A stretch of 23,660 bases of DNA from Bacillota bacterium (lineage in GTDB: Bacteria; Bacillota; Dethiobacteria; DTU022): positions 1 through 23,660 of the forward strand of contig JAAYGO010000202.1 in NCBI GenBank assembly GCA_012727685.1, read 5' to 3'. The notes below the pieces were generated by a model. The model made no database searches. It was not told the origin of the DNA and saw only the letters and a program-made list of their open reading frames with translations. Shown here in pieces: positions 22,657 through 23,660 of the stretch (within the stretch, counting starts at the first letter, position 1; each line of letters begins with the position of its first letter). Made by a program: the position numbers and the translations under genes.

Positions 22657-23304
22657 CTAATCCAGCCAGGTCACCGAGCCGCACAGGTCAGTCTTGTGAG
22701 GCCGGGACATAAAACGATCGAAGAGGGCCTTTTCTTCCTTTAAAACGGCGGAGGGGCCGTGTCCCGGCAAAATGACAGTCTCTCCGGGCAGGGTCATTAT
22801 TTTTTGCGCAATCGACTGCAGCAGCTGCTTAAAATCAGCCGCGCTTTCTGTCCGCCCGGGCCCGCCGGGAAAGATGGTGTCTCCGGCGAGCAGGTATGCG
22901 CCCATTCTAAAGCAGATGCTCCCTGCGGTGTGGCCGGGGGTATGCATGACGGCGAGGGTCAGTTTGCCGCACGGGATCACGGCGCCATCCTGCAGGTGCA
23001 GGTCCACTTTGACCGGCAGGGCGGCGCTGTCTGCGATGTGGGCGGCCACGGGAACCGCCAGCGACCGTTTCAGTGCGGCCAGCGCCCCGGTATGATCGAA
23101 ATGGCCGTGGGTCATCAGTATGTACTTGGGATTTGTACCCCGGAGCTGTTCCTGGATCAGCGCAGCCTCAGCCGGGGCATCGACGAGCACGCTTTCCCCC
23201 GTTTGCCGGCAAACTACGATATAAGCGTTGGTCCCGTACGGTCCCAGCTCCAGCCTGGTCAAGAGCAGGCTTTCATTCTCGGCGATTGTTGCCACTTTGC
23301 TCAT
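22657..23304 (-). CDS. Metallo-beta-lactamase-fold hydrolase (glyoxalase II-like)
   Basis: The start is ATG 23304 with GGAGGAG 8 bases upstream; an earlier ATG at 23406 would add a 34-residue non-conserved leader crossing a palindromic repeat and is rejected. The 215-residue protein carries the full metal set: THGHFDHTG (H66, H68, D70, H71), HTPGHTAGS (H125), GDTIF (D142) and PGHGP (H182). It is of the small YcbL/glyoxalase II-like type that hydrolyses thioesters or related bonds. Glyoxalase-type enzymes often serve low-molecular-weight thiols, which is interesting beside the GT4/PIG-L pair, but the gene is on the opposite strand and a link is only inference. Confidence 0.88.
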   Translation of the reverse strand: MSKVATIAENESLLLTRLELGPYGTNAYIVVCRQTGESVLVDAPAEAALIQEQLRGTNPKYILMTHGHFDHTGALAALKRSLAVPVAAHIADSAALPVKVDLHLQDGAVIPCGKLTLAVMHTPGHTAGSICFRMGAYLLAGDTIFPGGPGRTESAADFKQLLQSIAQKIMTLPGETVILPGHGPSAVLKEEKALFDRFMSRPHKTDLCGSVTWLD

Positions 23305-23325
23305 CTTCAGGTCTCCTCCCTTTAC

Positions 23326-23361
23326 GGACACAGGGGACGGTTTTTCGGGTCCGTTTTGTCC
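23326..23361. repeat. Second palindromic repeat with AGGGGACGGT core
   Basis: GGACA (23326-23330) and TGTCC (23357-23361) bound an element with AGGGGACGGT (23332-23341), the core shared with the copy at 2876-2885. GGACACAGGGGACGG is the familiar form of this dispersed element. It lies between the hydrolase and dinB, in the hydrolase's upstream region. Confidence 0.6.
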
Positions 23362-23518
23362 TTTGTATATTCGACGTGGCATTGCAAGTCGCCTCTTTTG
23401 CGGCAAGATGATGTTAAGCGAGGCAGATCGAGAAAGAGCGGCGGCGATTTCATGATCGGGCAGGGATCAGGCGGCCTTTTGTGGAACTCGTATCCAAATT
23501 TGACCGGGGTGAAGCTAC

Positions 23519-23660
23519 GTGGCGGATCGTTACAAAAACGATATCCTGCTCTGCGATCTGGACGCCTTCTTTGCCTCAGTGGAACAGCGTGATAATCCCG
23601 CCTACCGGGGCCGCCCGGTGATCGTGGGCGGCAGCGCGGAGCGGCGCGGCGTTGTCTCAA
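23519..23660 (+). CDS. dinB: DNA polymerase IV, N-terminal start (3' end outside window)
   Basis: A frame from GTG 23519, with GGGGTGA (23506-23512) six bases upstream, is open to the window edge (47 codons). It reads KNDILLCDLDAFFASVEQRDNP, then YRGRPVIVGGS, the conserved opening of the Y-family polymerase. D13 is the expected first catalytic aspartate and F18 the steric-gate position by alignment with E. coli DinB. The enzyme performs translesion synthesis. The 214-base space before it holds the palindromic repeat at 23326-23361 and no LexA site that I could identify. Confidence 0.9.
   Translation, partial: MADRYKNDILLCDLDAFFASVEQRDNPAYRGRPVIVGGSAERRGVVS

Noticed and set aside
22759..23592. 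A 277-codon plus-strand frame opposite the metallo-hydrolase and running into dinB
   Set aside because: It has no recognisable motif and no ribosome site, and it conflicts with two well-supported genes.

Overview
The window looks like a chromosomal stretch of a low-GC-lineage Gram-positive anaerobe (Firmicutes/Clostridia, perhaps Peptococcaceae-like) with fairly GC-rich DNA. The reasons are strong AGGAGG ribosome sites, frequent GTG/TTG starts, a CodY homologue, a YtrA-type GntR regulator, sigma-A promoters close to consensus, and a family I CoA-transferase of the kind found in fermenters and syntrophs. Lineage is inferred from gene content only. I see no insertion sequence, phage gene, CRISPR array or origin.

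Layout: 1-2896 holds the 3' end of an MMPL/RND transporter gene and a secreted coiled-coil protein with LxxG repeats. 2897-3630 is gene-poor but holds a tRNA-Leu(GAG) with its own consensus promoter and terminator, a widespread-type palindromic repeat, and a terminator. 3631-7474 (minus strand) has a PurL-half-like AIR-synthase-fold protein with an unusual cysteine set, downstream of an ABC exporter (permease plus ATPase). 7605-9643 (plus) is a divergent GntR/YtrA-type operon (regulator, ATPase, ABC-2 permease) with a clear operator on its promoter and a strong terminator. 9748-11600 is a monocistronic CoA-transferase unit with a structured leader. 11700-12945 is codY behind a long leader and palindromic operator-like DNA. 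13093-14456 has a PIG-L deacetylase and a small membrane protein on the opposite strand. 14617-17270 is a probable operon: a zinc-ribbon/Smr protein whose N-terminal part is frameshifted, alanine racemase, and a putative lipoprotein. 17513-19239 has an MscS channel converging on a fructose-6-phosphate-aldolase/transaldolase-like gene. 19413-22656 carries a FemAB/CelD-like acyltransferase, an MshA-like GT4 glycosyltransferase and a second PIG-L deacetylase. A metallo-beta-lactamase-fold hydrolase converges on these, and the window ends in the start of dinB (DNA polymerase IV).

The best candidate for an undescribed system is 19483-22656. The glycosyltransferase resembles mycothiol MshA in several motifs and is followed by an MshB/BshB-type deacetylase and preceded by a FemAB/GNAT-type acyltransferase. 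That is the enzyme logic of making a glycosyl-amine and acylating it, as in mycothiol and bacillithiol synthesis, but no cysteine ligase (MshC or BshC) is visible here. Other loci worth attention are the lone PurL-half paralogue with C74/C77/C124/C130/C132/C135, the frameshifted zinc-ribbon Smr gene, and the codY upstream region with overlapping palindromes and a ribosome site feeding an ATG-TAA start-stop pair.
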